A DNA stretch of 64,000 nt from Nostoc sp. CENA543 (lineage in GTDB: Bacteria > Cyanobacteriota > Cyanobacteriia > Cyanobacteriales > Nostocaceae): the NCBI RefSeq assembly GCF_002896875.1, contig NZ_CP023278.1:3720001-3784000 (forward strand), in the 5' to 3' direction. Position 1 is the stretch's first letter; every line of letters starts with the position of its first letter. A model generated the notes under the pieces. That model was not told the origin of the DNA and did no database searches. It saw nothing but the letters and a program-made list of their open reading frames with translations. Positions 26,291-35,149 of the stretch are shown piece by piece. A program made the translations under genes and the position numbers.

Positions 26291-27496
26291 CTACAATTCT
26301 CCTTTAAATGCTTTGTCCAAGATGGAAGGTAGTAGCGCATCAAGTTCTTTTATTGCTTGTTCTCTAAGCCTTTTCATTGTGTCTACTTTGGTTTGTAGTT
26401 CATCAAGGTAGGCGACTATGCGATGTTGTTCAGGTAGGGGTGGGACTGGTACAGAAACAGTTTTTAGATTGCCAGCACTAAGTCCAATATTACCTGCGGT
26501 TGTTGCACAAAAAGATTCAATAATTTTCCGACATTTTGGACTATTCAATGCGAGACAAGCAAACTCTGGCATTATATTGTTTGTATCTAGTCGAAAACGA
26601 ATGAGCTTATCTGGGTAAAGATGTTGTCTCCCAGAGTATGCTTTATAAAGTGCAAATTTTCCCGTGTAATGCAAGTTGCCATTATAACGACAAGCTAAAA
26701 GATCACCAGGTTCTAGCTTGTATTTGAGCGCATCTTGTTCGCTAACTTCCAAATATTTAACATCTGCTTCATCAATAATGGCATTTGCTTGTGAAGTTGC
26801 AGCACTAATACGTAGTATTGGAAGACCTGGAGGTGTCTCTGAAGGACGGGGTGATAAACCATTTAAAGAATTTTCGCGTAACAATTTATTTAAAGGTACT
26901 TCTTCCCAATCATCATTATCTAAAATAGTGGCTGTAGACCTTGTTACGAGTGTGGCTGTTTCTTCAAATGCTTTTTGACGTAGCGATCGCACTTCCTCAA
27001 TTTTCCCCACCAGTTCCTCAATTCGTGCCACAATCCGCCGTTGTTCCTCTAGTAGTGGTAGGCGGATTTTCATTGAGAGAAATTTATCTTCTTTTAGCCG
27101 AACCCTATTTGTAGTACCTTCGCTGGCAGCTTTACAAATTTCTATAAAATCTTTTGTTTTACTCATCCAGTCAAGAAACTGTGGCAGAATCTTGTGAATG
27201 TTAGGTGTGAAAACAGGAAAATCATTAGTAACAACAGCACCATCAAGAGAGTTTGGAATAATACCAAAAGCACCATGACGAGCATCAATTCGGGACAATA
27301 TAAACTGCCCATGATGCACTTTTAATCTTTTTGTAGCAGCAATTTCTGCTCCGCTTACTTCATTACGTTCTACAACACCTTTACCCCAAATTTTGACAGT
27401 TACCTGTTTATATTTTTCTGTAGGGTTAATGTCTATCCATTCCTCCGATTTTGTGAGAATTTCTCTAAGCGGCACTAAAGATAAATCTTTACTCAT
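26291..27496 (-). CDS. hsdS: Type I restriction-modification specificity subunit HsdS
   Basis: HsdS recognises the bipartite DNA target for the HsdR-HsdM complex. The 401-residue protein has two target-recognition domains, each followed by a conserved helix: LPLLEEQRRIVARIEELVGK at about 145-165 and VPPLPEQHRIVAYLDELQTK at about 350-370. The start codon overlaps the hsdM stop (ATGA, 4 bp). Confidence 0.94.
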   Translation of the reverse strand: MSKDLSLVPLREILTKSEEWIDINPTEKYKQVTVKIWGKGVVERNEVSGAEIAATKRLKVHHGQFILSRIDARHGAFGIIPNSLDGAVVTNDFPVFTPNIHKILPQFLDWMSKTKDFIEICKAASEGTTNRVRLKEDKFLSMKIRLPLLEEQRRIVARIEELVGKIEEVRSLRQKAFEETATLVTRSTATILDNDDWEEVPLNKLLRENSLNGLSPRPSETPPGLPILRISAATSQANAIIDEADVKYLEVSEQDALKYKLEPGDLLACRYNGNLHYTGKFALYKAYSGRQHLYPDKLIRFRLDTNNIMPEFACLALNSPKCRKIIESFCATTAGNIGLSAGNLKTVSVPVPPLPEQHRIVAYLDELQTKVDTMKRLREQAIKELDALLPSILDKAFKGEL

Positions 27497-29298
27497 TCTG
27501 CTCTTACCAATAACTGCCGAATTTCTAACATGATCTCAGCCACTCGCTTATCCTTTTCCAAAATATCTGCCACTAACTGCTCAGTTGGTAAATGCTCAAA
27601 ATCTTGCTTACTATTTGGATTTTTTCGGTCTAAATTATAAATTGCCCAGTAAATAGCATCTCCTTTAGCCTTCTCATCTTTCGCAATCTCGCGCTGACTT
27701 TGCTCTTCAGTGTGAGCCTGTTTTACCTCATCCTTAATTAACTTAATCTGACTATTAATCTGTGCAACTTCTTTTGGTGGCGAAAAGTCCAAAATTGAAT
27801 TTTGTAAACTTTGGATTTTTTCAGTTAATTCTTTCACTGTCTTTGCAAGCTGATTAGCAGCTTCCTCTGCTTTTTTCGCTGCATTCCAATGAGGTGTAGC
27901 TTCTTTTATCGCCTGATTATAAGCTTGCCTAAAGTTATACTTCCAAGCTTGTTCATTCTCTTCTCGATTTTTCCACCATGCTACACATTCAGCAAAATCT
28001 TCATCCTGTATGGGCTTAGTCTTGGTGTAAGTTTTCCGTCCTTCTGGTAAAGGCAACTCATAGTACCAAATCTCATTCGTTTGCCCAGAACGGTCGAAAA
28101 ATAACAAATTTGTGGGAATGCTGGTATAAGGCGCAAACACCCCATTAGGTAAACGGACAATGGTATGCAGATTAAAATTATTTAGCAAATCTTCCTTAAT
28201 TTTGGTGCAAATATTATCGCTACCAAATAGCACCCCATTGGGAAATACTACTGCTGCGCGTCCTGGTTTGGGTCTTTGTCTGAGACGACGCATAATCAAC
28301 TGAAGGAATAACAATGCTGTTTCTTTGGTTTTCCTATCTGGGGGAAAGTTTTTTTGAATTCTGTCTTCCTCCTCACCCCCAAACGGCGGGTTAGTGAGAA
28401 TGATGTCCACCCAGTCTTTTTCACCCATTTCGGCAATAGTAAACCGCAGACTATTACCATCATCAATATCGGGATATTCAAACCCATGTAACAGCAAACT
28501 CATGTGCGCTAACATCAAAGGCAAGGATTTCGCCTCAGCACCAATAATGCTTTTTTGAAGTATCTGCCAATCTTGTGCGCTACACTGTTTTTTCAGGTAT
28601 TCATACGCCTCTACCAAAAAGCCACCTGTTCCGCAAGCGGGGTCAAAAATGGTTTCTCCCAATTGCGGTTCCATCACCTGGACAATAAACCGCACTACCG
28701 GACGGGGGGTGTAAAATTCTCCCGAATCTCCCGCAGCGTCGCGCATTTCTTTCAGCATCGACTCATAAAGAGTGCTGAGGAGGTTCACCTCTTCTGATTT
28801 ATCAAAGTGAATCTCATTTACTTTATTCAGCACATCCCAAAGCAAAGTCCCGCTAGTCATGCGGTTGTTGACATCTTTGAATACTTTGGCGATGACATCA
28901 GCACGATCGCGTCCAGTTTTGCTTTTAAGATTCCGCAAATAGGCGAGTAACCCTGCACCTTTCGTGCCATCTGGTAAAATTGCCTCATCATTGTTGATGA
29001 AACTTTTCAGGCGATCGCCCGTAAAATTTTCATTAGCAGCCCAATCTCGCCAGCGATAAGGCGGTTGAATTGTTGGTTTATAGGAAATTCCTTCTAACTC
29101 TGCTTCCACCTCATGCAGTTTTTCAGAATCATCCAAAAGTTTCAAAAACATGATCCAGGTCAACTGCGGGAGACGGTCTAATTCGCCATTCAATCCCTTA
29201 TCCGTCCGCATGATGTCACGCGCTGACTTAATCACGCTTCCCAGCTTTTGGGCTGTAGTTACGGGTTTATCGTTTTGTTTGGTAGTGCGTTTGGGCAT
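27493..29298 (-). CDS. hsdM: Type I DNA methyltransferase HsdM
   Basis: HsdM makes N6-adenine methylation within the target. The 601-residue protein has the SAM-binding motif FDPACGTGGFLVEA at about 218-231 and the catalytic NPPFGG at about 302. A long coiled-coil C-terminus (about 460-560) is the usual docking region. It lies between the two accessory genes and hsdS in one operon. Confidence 0.95.
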   Translation of the reverse strand: MPKRTTKQNDKPVTTAQKLGSVIKSARDIMRTDKGLNGELDRLPQLTWIMFLKLLDDSEKLHEVEAELEGISYKPTIQPPYRWRDWAANENFTGDRLKSFINNDEAILPDGTKGAGLLAYLRNLKSKTGRDRADVIAKVFKDVNNRMTSGTLLWDVLNKVNEIHFDKSEEVNLLSTLYESMLKEMRDAAGDSGEFYTPRPVVRFIVQVMEPQLGETIFDPACGTGGFLVEAYEYLKKQCSAQDWQILQKSIIGAEAKSLPLMLAHMSLLLHGFEYPDIDDGNSLRFTIAEMGEKDWVDIILTNPPFGGEEEDRIQKNFPPDRKTKETALLFLQLIMRRLRQRPKPGRAAVVFPNGVLFGSDNICTKIKEDLLNNFNLHTIVRLPNGVFAPYTSIPTNLLFFDRSGQTNEIWYYELPLPEGRKTYTKTKPIQDEDFAECVAWWKNREENEQAWKYNFRQAYNQAIKEATPHWNAAKKAEEAANQLAKTVKELTEKIQSLQNSILDFSPPKEVAQINSQIKLIKDEVKQAHTEEQSQREIAKDEKAKGDAIYWAIYNLDRKNPNSKQDFEHLPTEQLVADILEKDKRVAEIMLEIRQLLVRAE

Positions 29299-29308
29299 AA
29301 ATTAAGAA

Positions 29309-29986
29309 TTAGTATCTTGCTTTAAAATCTTGAAAATTGACTTGAAAAGCATACATAAGTTTATTCAGATTATTAGTTTTACCTGGAACTATATAATGTG
29401 CCCATTTGTGAGGCTTATTAGCTAATAATTTGATTACATTCTTGGAAGTACTATTTGAAACAAAATAGCAATCGCCTTCTAGTCTGGTTAATGTAGAGTT
29501 CAACCCAATAAAAGAACGAGCTAAATCCAAAGGTAAATCTGAACTGTAGTGCTTACATTCTGCCACAATAAGCACTTTAGATGAACGAGGTTGTTCTCTC
29601 TTTCTTCGGCATCTCGAAGCTTCTTCCCGATAAAGAACACATACATCACATTCTTGGGCGACTTGAGCTTGTCCTTTGACTTTGATTCCAATATGCGCTT
29701 CTAGTAAGGGTTTATTATTGCCAAAATTAAGCACTGCATGAGTAAATCTTTGAGTATCCCCATATATTTGTCCTGGGCTTTGGCGGAAAGTTAAAGAATT
29801 AGTGATTCTACCATAAATGTCTTCGTAATAAACTCTTGCACCTTCATTTTGGGCTGCTCTAATAATTATGCTAAATATATAAAACTCAAACAAATCCGAT
29901 GTTGCATTAGATGTATTTGCACCAAAATTGACTGCATTTCCTAATCTGTTTCTAATACCTTTTATTAAAGAGTAATTAATAGACAC
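29309..29986 (-). CDS. Predicted PD-(D/E)xK-type nuclease, RM accessory gene
   Basis: The 225-residue protein has an Asp in AQECDVCVLY and, after a spacer, VLIVAECKHYS at about 136-147. This D...ExK pattern on adjacent beta strands is the PD-(D/E)xK nuclease signature. It is embedded between hsdR and hsdM, overlaps the 134-residue gene by one base, and is not a standard type I subunit. It may be a second nuclease or a methylation-state effector. The family is not recognised. Confidence 0.55.
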   Translation of the reverse strand: MSINYSLIKGIRNRLGNAVNFGANTSNATSDLFEFYIFSIIIRAAQNEGARVYYEDIYGRITNSLTFRQSPGQIYGDTQRFTHAVLNFGNNKPLLEAHIGIKVKGQAQVAQECDVCVLYREEASRCRRKREQPRSSKVLIVAECKHYSSDLPLDLARSFIGLNSTLTRLEGDCYFVSNSTSKNVIKLLANKPHKWAHYIVPGKTNNLNKLMYAFQVNFQDFKARY

Positions 29987-30390
29987 TAGAATTCAACCTC
30001 AAATCGCAAATTGTTTAAAAAATCTCCCAGTTGCCTTGCAGAAGATAGCCTTTCCTCTATTTGTCCAGGAGCAAATACAAACAATTCTTCTCCTCGTTCA
30101 TCTGAAGGATAAAATCTGATTTCTGGAATCAGCTCATGAACAGATAAAAATCTACTAATTTCAGCCGCTATCTCTACATTATTTACGACAGCTTGCTCAA
30201 CAGCATTAATCAAAAGTAGAAGTTGCTCTTGAGCAGAATATTCTTCTGTTCTATTTATTCCTTCATTCTCTTCAAGATTCTTGCCTTCACGAATAGTCTG
30301 GGCAACTTGTTCTGCAACCCATTCAAGATTAAACTCATATAAAATTTGCTCTAATTCCCTATAAGCAATAAAACAGTCTTCTTCGTCCAC
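29986..30390 (-). CDS. Small acidic protein in RM operon
   Basis: The 134-residue acidic, mostly helical protein (DEEDCFIAYRELEQILYE at the N-terminus, LSSARQLGDFLNNLRFEVEF at the C-terminus) has no recognised domain. It overlaps the stop-start junction with the predicted nuclease gene and lies 9 bp after hsdR, so it belongs to the operon. The coupling suggests a partner or inhibitor of that nuclease. This is inference only. Confidence 0.5.
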   Translation of the reverse strand: MDEEDCFIAYRELEQILYEFNLEWVAEQVAQTIREGKNLEENEGINRTEEYSAQEQLLLLINAVEQAVVNNVEIAAEISRFLSVHELIPEIRFYPSDERGEELFVFAPGQIEERLSSARQLGDFLNNLRFEVEF

Positions 30391-30399
30391 AAATTACTC

Positions 30400-32793
30400 C
30401 TAAGCTGAATACAATAAGTTTTGCAAGTGTTTTACTGCTTCCCTAAGTTGCTGAACTCCACCAAACTTTTGAGCAATTTCAGCCACATTTCCATATTTAT
30501 CAAATTCGCGGTTAGCCTTAAATGTAGTTGGAACATTAAACTCTTCAACTCCTTTTTCTGCATACTTGTCCAAAAGTATCTCTAAAATTGCCCTAGCATC
30601 CTCCCCATATTGCTCAAAAAAATCAGTCTTGCGACGACGCAACCTTTCAGCCCGTTGCTTGCAAGTCAGCACAGGAGCATCAAAGGCAATATGACATAGT
30701 AAATCAAAAGGGTCTGCTTCGGAAAGATTAGTAACCTGTTTTAACTCATCAAAATCAATTCCCCTGTCTGCCAATAACTCAATAATCTCGGAACGCTGTT
30801 CTGGATCTGCCCAGCGTTGCTGTATTTCTAGAGTGGAACGATACAGGATGCGGACTTGTTCTCTGGTGTAGTCAATTAATCGAGACAAGCGCAGTTGATT
30901 GTCTGGGTTTAAATCATAAATTCTTTCTTCAACAATTTCTTCGCTTCCCCCATCGGCGTAATATTTCCGAGGTGGTGCATCATCATCATCTGGGAGTCCC
31001 CAAAATCCAGACTTATCGTCATCATCTTCCAAATCTTCTGCTTCGTCTTCTAACTCTGCTGATTCCAGTTCCTCCTCATGTTCAGAGAGAATTTCCCCCT
31101 GATCATCCATCTCTGATTCATTAATGAGGGCGGGTTCTCCGTCAAAATCTCTATCCTCAAACAATACTGTGCTGTTGGTGTAATCCAGTATATTAAAGGA
31201 CAGCTTACCCCGTTCTTCTCGCACACGAGTTCCCCGTCCAATAATCTGCTTAAAGTCTGTCATTGAACGAATTACACGGGCAAGCACAACATTTTTACAG
31301 GTGGGAACATCTACCCCTGTTGTTAGTAACCTAGCAGTTACAGCAATAACGTGAGTTTCATTTAAGACATCTTTAAAGTTGTAGAGATGTCCCTTACCCA
31401 CATCACCAGCATCAGAGGTAATACGAGTTATGTAGTTAGGATTTGTTCTGGTGATGTCGCTGTTGAGGTTGCGTAATTCCTTGATCATTGCCTTAACGTG
31501 CGGTTCGTCCACACAAAAGACAATGGTTTTGGCATAGCGATCGCTGCTTTTGAGAAAATCAGTAATATGTTGGGCGATCGCCTTTGTCCGTGCTTCTCTC
31601 ACCAATTTGCGCTCAAAGTCCGGTGTCAGATAAACTTCATTAGGAATTGTTCTGCCATAGCGGTCAATTTGTCCAGCACTAGGTCGCCATCCTTCCCGGT
31701 CAGAACGGGTAAGAACCCGATAAACTCGATAGGGAGCTAAGAAACCATCATCAATCCCTTGTTTGAGAGAATAGGTGTAAAGGGGATTGCCAAAGTAGCG
31801 ATAGGTATCAACGTTATCATCCCGTAGCGGTGTCGCTGTCAGTCCCAACTGATACGCAGGTTCAAAATGTTCTAGAATTTGTCGCCAGTTACTTTCATCC
31901 CTAGCACTACCTCGGTGGCACTCATCAATAATAATCAAGTCAAAATAATCAGGACTGTATTCCCTGTAAAGTCCAAAGCTATCTTCTCTATCACCAATAG
32001 CTTGATAAATTGCAAAGTAAAGGTCTCGTCCTTTTTTCACTTCCCCCTGAATTTTGTGTATTTTCTGCTGATTGAAGGCAGAAAAATCCTTATTCATCGG
32101 GTCATCTACCAACACATTCCGATCTGCCAAAAACAGAATTCTAGGGGAACGAGATTCTCCAAAAGCATTCCACTCCAAACTTGACAGTTTCCAAGCGATT
32201 TGGAAAGCAACAGTAGTTTTACCTGTTCCCGTCGCCAATGTCAGCAGTAGACGATTTTGACCTTTGAAAATCGCCGCTAGTGCTGCATTAATGGCGTTTC
32301 GTTGATAATAACGCAGTGGTTTATCTGCCGTTGGGTAAAAGGAAGTTAGCAGTTTTTCGGCTATGTCCTCTCTAATTTGTTCTTTACCTTCACCTGTTAA
32401 CCGTTGCCAAAGTTGATCAGGACTGGGAAAGGAGTCCATGACATCAGACTGCTTACCCGTGATGAAGTCATACTCCACAATCCCTTCACCATTAGTAGAG
32501 TAAGCAAACTTTACGTTGAGAATTTGGGCATAGGCGATCGCCTGTTCTAGTCCCTCATCAGGAGTTTCATATTTCCTTTTTGCCTCTACTACTGCCAAGG
32601 GAAACTCGCCGTTATACAGTAGTAAATAATCTGCAAATTTCCGTTTACCACGAGGCTGACGCTTGTTTTTGGGGCGAATCTTGCCATCAGTGAAGTAATA
32701 CTGCTCAGTATAATCGTGTGGTTCTTGCTCCCACCCCGCATCTCTTAATTTTGGTTCAACATATTTACGGCAGGTATTAGCTTCATTGCTCAT
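30400..32793 (-). CDS. hsdR: Type I restriction subunit HsdR
   Basis: HsdR translocates and cleaves unmodified DNA. The 797-residue protein (EcoEI-type length) has an N-terminal nuclease motif, ADYLLLYNGEFPLAVVEAK (about 49-67), a helicase Walker A LATGTGKTT (about 185), DECHRG (about 291, motif II) and the later motifs TTGVDVPT and QIIGRGTR. An acidic stretch follows (about 560-610). It is the first gene of the five-gene operon. Confidence 0.95.
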   Translation of the reverse strand: MSNEANTCRKYVEPKLRDAGWEQEPHDYTEQYYFTDGKIRPKNKRQPRGKRKFADYLLLYNGEFPLAVVEAKRKYETPDEGLEQAIAYAQILNVKFAYSTNGEGIVEYDFITGKQSDVMDSFPSPDQLWQRLTGEGKEQIREDIAEKLLTSFYPTADKPLRYYQRNAINAALAAIFKGQNRLLLTLATGTGKTTVAFQIAWKLSSLEWNAFGESRSPRILFLADRNVLVDDPMNKDFSAFNQQKIHKIQGEVKKGRDLYFAIYQAIGDREDSFGLYREYSPDYFDLIIIDECHRGSARDESNWRQILEHFEPAYQLGLTATPLRDDNVDTYRYFGNPLYTYSLKQGIDDGFLAPYRVYRVLTRSDREGWRPSAGQIDRYGRTIPNEVYLTPDFERKLVREARTKAIAQHITDFLKSSDRYAKTIVFCVDEPHVKAMIKELRNLNSDITRTNPNYITRITSDAGDVGKGHLYNFKDVLNETHVIAVTARLLTTGVDVPTCKNVVLARVIRSMTDFKQIIGRGTRVREERGKLSFNILDYTNSTVLFEDRDFDGEPALINESEMDDQGEILSEHEEELESAELEDEAEDLEDDDDKSGFWGLPDDDDAPPRKYYADGGSEEIVEERIYDLNPDNQLRLSRLIDYTREQVRILYRSTLEIQQRWADPEQRSEIIELLADRGIDFDELKQVTNLSEADPFDLLCHIAFDAPVLTCKQRAERLRRRKTDFFEQYGEDARAILEILLDKYAEKGVEEFNVPTTFKANREFDKYGNVAEIAQKFGGVQQLREAVKHLQNLLYSA

Positions 32794-33064
32794 AGCTAGA
32801 CAAGTTACCAGTTACTTTTATAACTTAGCAGCTAGTCACCTCTACGCACAAGCAAATAAAGTTACTTTTATCCACCTATTCACCAAAATGTCAATACTCT
32901 TGAGCGATAATTACTGATTGCATTTTACTCTTGAGTGAAACGGCAAAAACATTGTGGAATAATCCTTATTTGGATTTTATTTGTAGACAACTTTTCAATT
33001 AGCGTTAATTTTGGCAAGAATCTGGGCTTCCTAAGTATAGATATGATTTTAGGATGTATTTAGA

Positions 33065-33403
33065 ATGACTAATACTCAGAAAAAGCCTGTGGAATCGGTT
33101 CCCGCCAAGCAAAGCAATCCAGCAGTTGAAGAATTAGTCGCTTTGCGCCAAGAACTTACTGAATTGAGAAAAGATGTTGCTGCTGCAAGAAAGCGTCTCT
33201 GGTTGGATGTAGCGTCTGGTGTCGCGGCGGCATTAATTGTTTTGGGGATACTTGCTACTATGCTTGGCGAGATTGTTAAAACAGTTTCCGCTCATGCTGA
33301 ACGTGAAAGGATTAACAAGGTTATGGAAGAATCTCGCGCTCGTACTGAAAAACTGCGTCAACAGATGTGTGCGATCGATCCCAGCCTGGATGAGTGCAAA
33401 TAG
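33065..33403 (+). CDS. Small membrane protein with coiled coil
   Basis: The 112-residue protein has an N-terminal coiled coil (about 23-45, VEELVALRQELTELRKDV), one transmembrane helix at about 48-72 and a charged C-terminal helix. It has no recognised family. It stands at the junction between the RM operon (opposite strand) and the HTH-like genes. Confidence 0.6.
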   Translation: MTNTQKKPVESVPAKQSNPAVEELVALRQELTELRKDVAAARKRLWLDVASGVAAALIVLGILATMLGEIVKTVSAHAERERINKVMEESRARTEKLRQQMCAIDPSLDECK

Positions 33404-33625
33404 ACATTTCTCCTCTGCTTATGCTTCATCTGCATGAGAGTTATTATCTTTTGTTAAAGAAATAAAAGATTTAACTAAAGTAACAATTGGTACAGGAGTA
33501 AATCTCAAAGACTGCCCTAGAGAACAAATCATACAACAAGCAGTTTTATCAATAGCGATCGCCTGATTTTCTACACACATCGTGACTCATAATATTTTTA
33601 CAATAGTCACGAATCGTGAGTTTTA
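33404..33625. other. Intergenic region with gene-like remnant and inverted repeats
   Basis: From about 33448 to 33567 a frame without a start codon reads LSFVKEIKDLTKVTIG and ends QQAVLSIAIA, protein-like and probably a gene remnant. Near 33580-33621 the words CGTGACTC and GTCACGAATCGTGAG form inverted repeats directly before the first HTH-like gene; TCGTGATTCGTGACTA at 33948-33963 follows that gene. These may be operators. Confidence 0.4.
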
Positions 33626-33943
33626 GTGTCTTTGAAAACAAAAAGGCTAATAGACAATAACCCCCAGACCAATGAATATAGAATCGATGCGCTCAGTGAG
33701 AAGCCTTTGGAGCCTTTGGAATATTGTCAACGATGGCTTGAAATGTCCCCTGATGAACGGGGATACAGAAAAGCCTGTATTGCTGCTCTAGCTGAAGCAA
33801 CAGGCTTAAGTGAAAGGACTATAGGGAATTGGGGTCAAAACTTTGAGAGGCGACCTAACTATGTAGTGCATATATTACGCATGGCAGATATGCTGAACCA
33901 AATTAGAAAAATAGTCCTACCTCCTGATTATCCTCAAAAATAA
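33626..33943 (+). CDS. HTH-like protein, first of a tandem pair
   Basis: The 105-residue protein has the helical core PLEYCQRWLEMSPDERGYRK and then IAALAEATGLSERTIGNWG, a plausible helix-turn-helix (about 52-72). It is a clear paralogue of the next gene: both have PLEPxEYCxRW, YRKACI and a terminal LPPDxPQ. It is probably DNA-binding and may act on the inverted repeats around it. The start is the GTG or TTG region at 33626; no better start is seen. Confidence 0.55.
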   Translation: MSLKTKRLIDNNPQTNEYRIDALSEKPLEPLEYCQRWLEMSPDERGYRKACIAALAEATGLSERTIGNWGQNFERRPNYVVHILRMADMLNQIRKIVLPPDYPQK

Positions 33944-34084
33944 TTTAGTCGTGATTCGTGACTAAAATGCTTGTAATGTGAGCCGATATTTTTTAACTTG
34001 AGTTGAGCAAGCAGAAGATATTTGAGCTAACCAGTTACTCTCACTAATCCTCTGCTTACTTAATCTGATTCAGCAAAACAGAAG

Positions 34085-34399
34085 ATGCAGACTGGGAGCG
34101 ACTCCCATCAGAATAATCATCGAATTGATATGCTCCGTCAGTTGCCCCTCGAACCGATGGAGTATTGTCGCCGTTGGGTTAGTCAAGAACCAGGGCGCAA
34201 TTATCGCAAAGCCTGCATCAATGCGATCGCCCAAGTTACAGGTACTAGCCCAAAAACTGTTAAGGACTGGGGGACTGACTTTCGCCGACGACCGAAATAT
34301 GTTACTCGCATATTACGGCAAGCAGACCTAATTAACCAATTTAGGCAGCTTGTTACCAAAGGAATTGTGACTTTACCTCCAGACTTTCCTCAAGAATAA
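34085..34399 (+). CDS. HTH-like protein, second of a tandem pair
   Basis: The 104-residue paralogue of the preceding gene shows the same order of motifs (PLEPMEYCRRW, NYRKACINAIAQVTGTSPKTV, RILRQAD, LPPDFPQ). The two are similar at roughly half of positions by eye. They are separated by 141 bp. A role in regulating cargo or in a small defence unit is possible, but nothing in the sequence decides it. Confidence 0.55.
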   Translation: MQTGSDSHQNNHRIDMLRQLPLEPMEYCRRWVSQEPGRNYRKACINAIAQVTGTSPKTVKDWGTDFRRRPKYVTRILRQADLINQFRQLVTKGIVTLPPDFPQE

Positions 34400-34438
34400 G
34401 CAAAAGCGATCGCTACTCACGACCAATTGCCCTAAAAA

Positions 34439-34461
34439 CCCCTTGTATTAACAACAAGGGG
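34439..34461. terminator. Hairpin after second HTH-like gene
   Basis: The perfect 8-bp stem CCCCTTGT / ACAAGGGG has a 7-nt loop and lies 40 bp after the stop codon. No T run follows, so termination is plausible but unproven. Confidence 0.4.
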
Positions 34462-34503
34462 AATCTTAGGCTGAGGTACATAGGTACTAACGCATCCGTA
34501 TTG

Positions 34504-35149
34504 ATGACAACAATGGCAGAACACCAAATGAACTCTATCTCTACCTTTGACATCACTAAGTATTTTCTCCTTGATGTCCTGAAAGATATTAAAACTGGAC
34601 GCATCCAACTTCCAGATTTTCAAAGAGATTGGGTTTGGGATGATACTCATGTGCGTCGTTTAATTGCCAGCGTATCTCTTGCTTATCCCATTGGTGCAGT
34701 CATGATGCTGCAACAAAGCATTCAAAGCCGACAATTCAAACCCCGTTTAGTTGATGGGGTATTAAAACCAGAAAATTATACGCCAAACTTATTAATCCTT
34801 GATGGACAGCAACGCCTGACAACCATGTTTATGGTGTTCCTCTCTGAGCAACCTGTCATCATCAAAGATCAGAAAAGCCAAAAAATGATTAAAAAGTGGT
34901 ACTACCTGGATATTAAAAAATGCCTCAACCCAGAATGCGATCGCCGTAATGCGATCATGTCCTTACCTGAATCCAAAATTGCACGAACCTTCACGGGTGG
35001 TTTGATTGACTGTTCCGCACCAGAAAAAGAATATCAGGCACTATTGTTTCCTTTATCAAAAGTTTTCTGTTTTTCTGAATGGCGGAGTAAATTTTCTAAG
35101 TATTGGCAATACGATCCTCAAAAACTGGAGCTAATTGACACCTTGGAAC
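34504..35149 (+). pseudogene. DUF262-HNH (GmrSD-like) gene, 5' part, broken by IS
   Basis: About 215 codons encode a DUF262 N-terminus: IQLPDFQRDWVWDDTHVRRL, then AYPIGAVMML and the signature LLILDGQQRLTTMFM. The frame runs into the terminal repeat of an insertion sequence and stops within it. DUF262-HNH proteins such as GmrSD are type IV-like nucleases attacking modified phage DNA. The central section normally found after this part is missing on both sides of the IS, so insertion was accompanied or followed by deletion. Confidence 0.8.
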
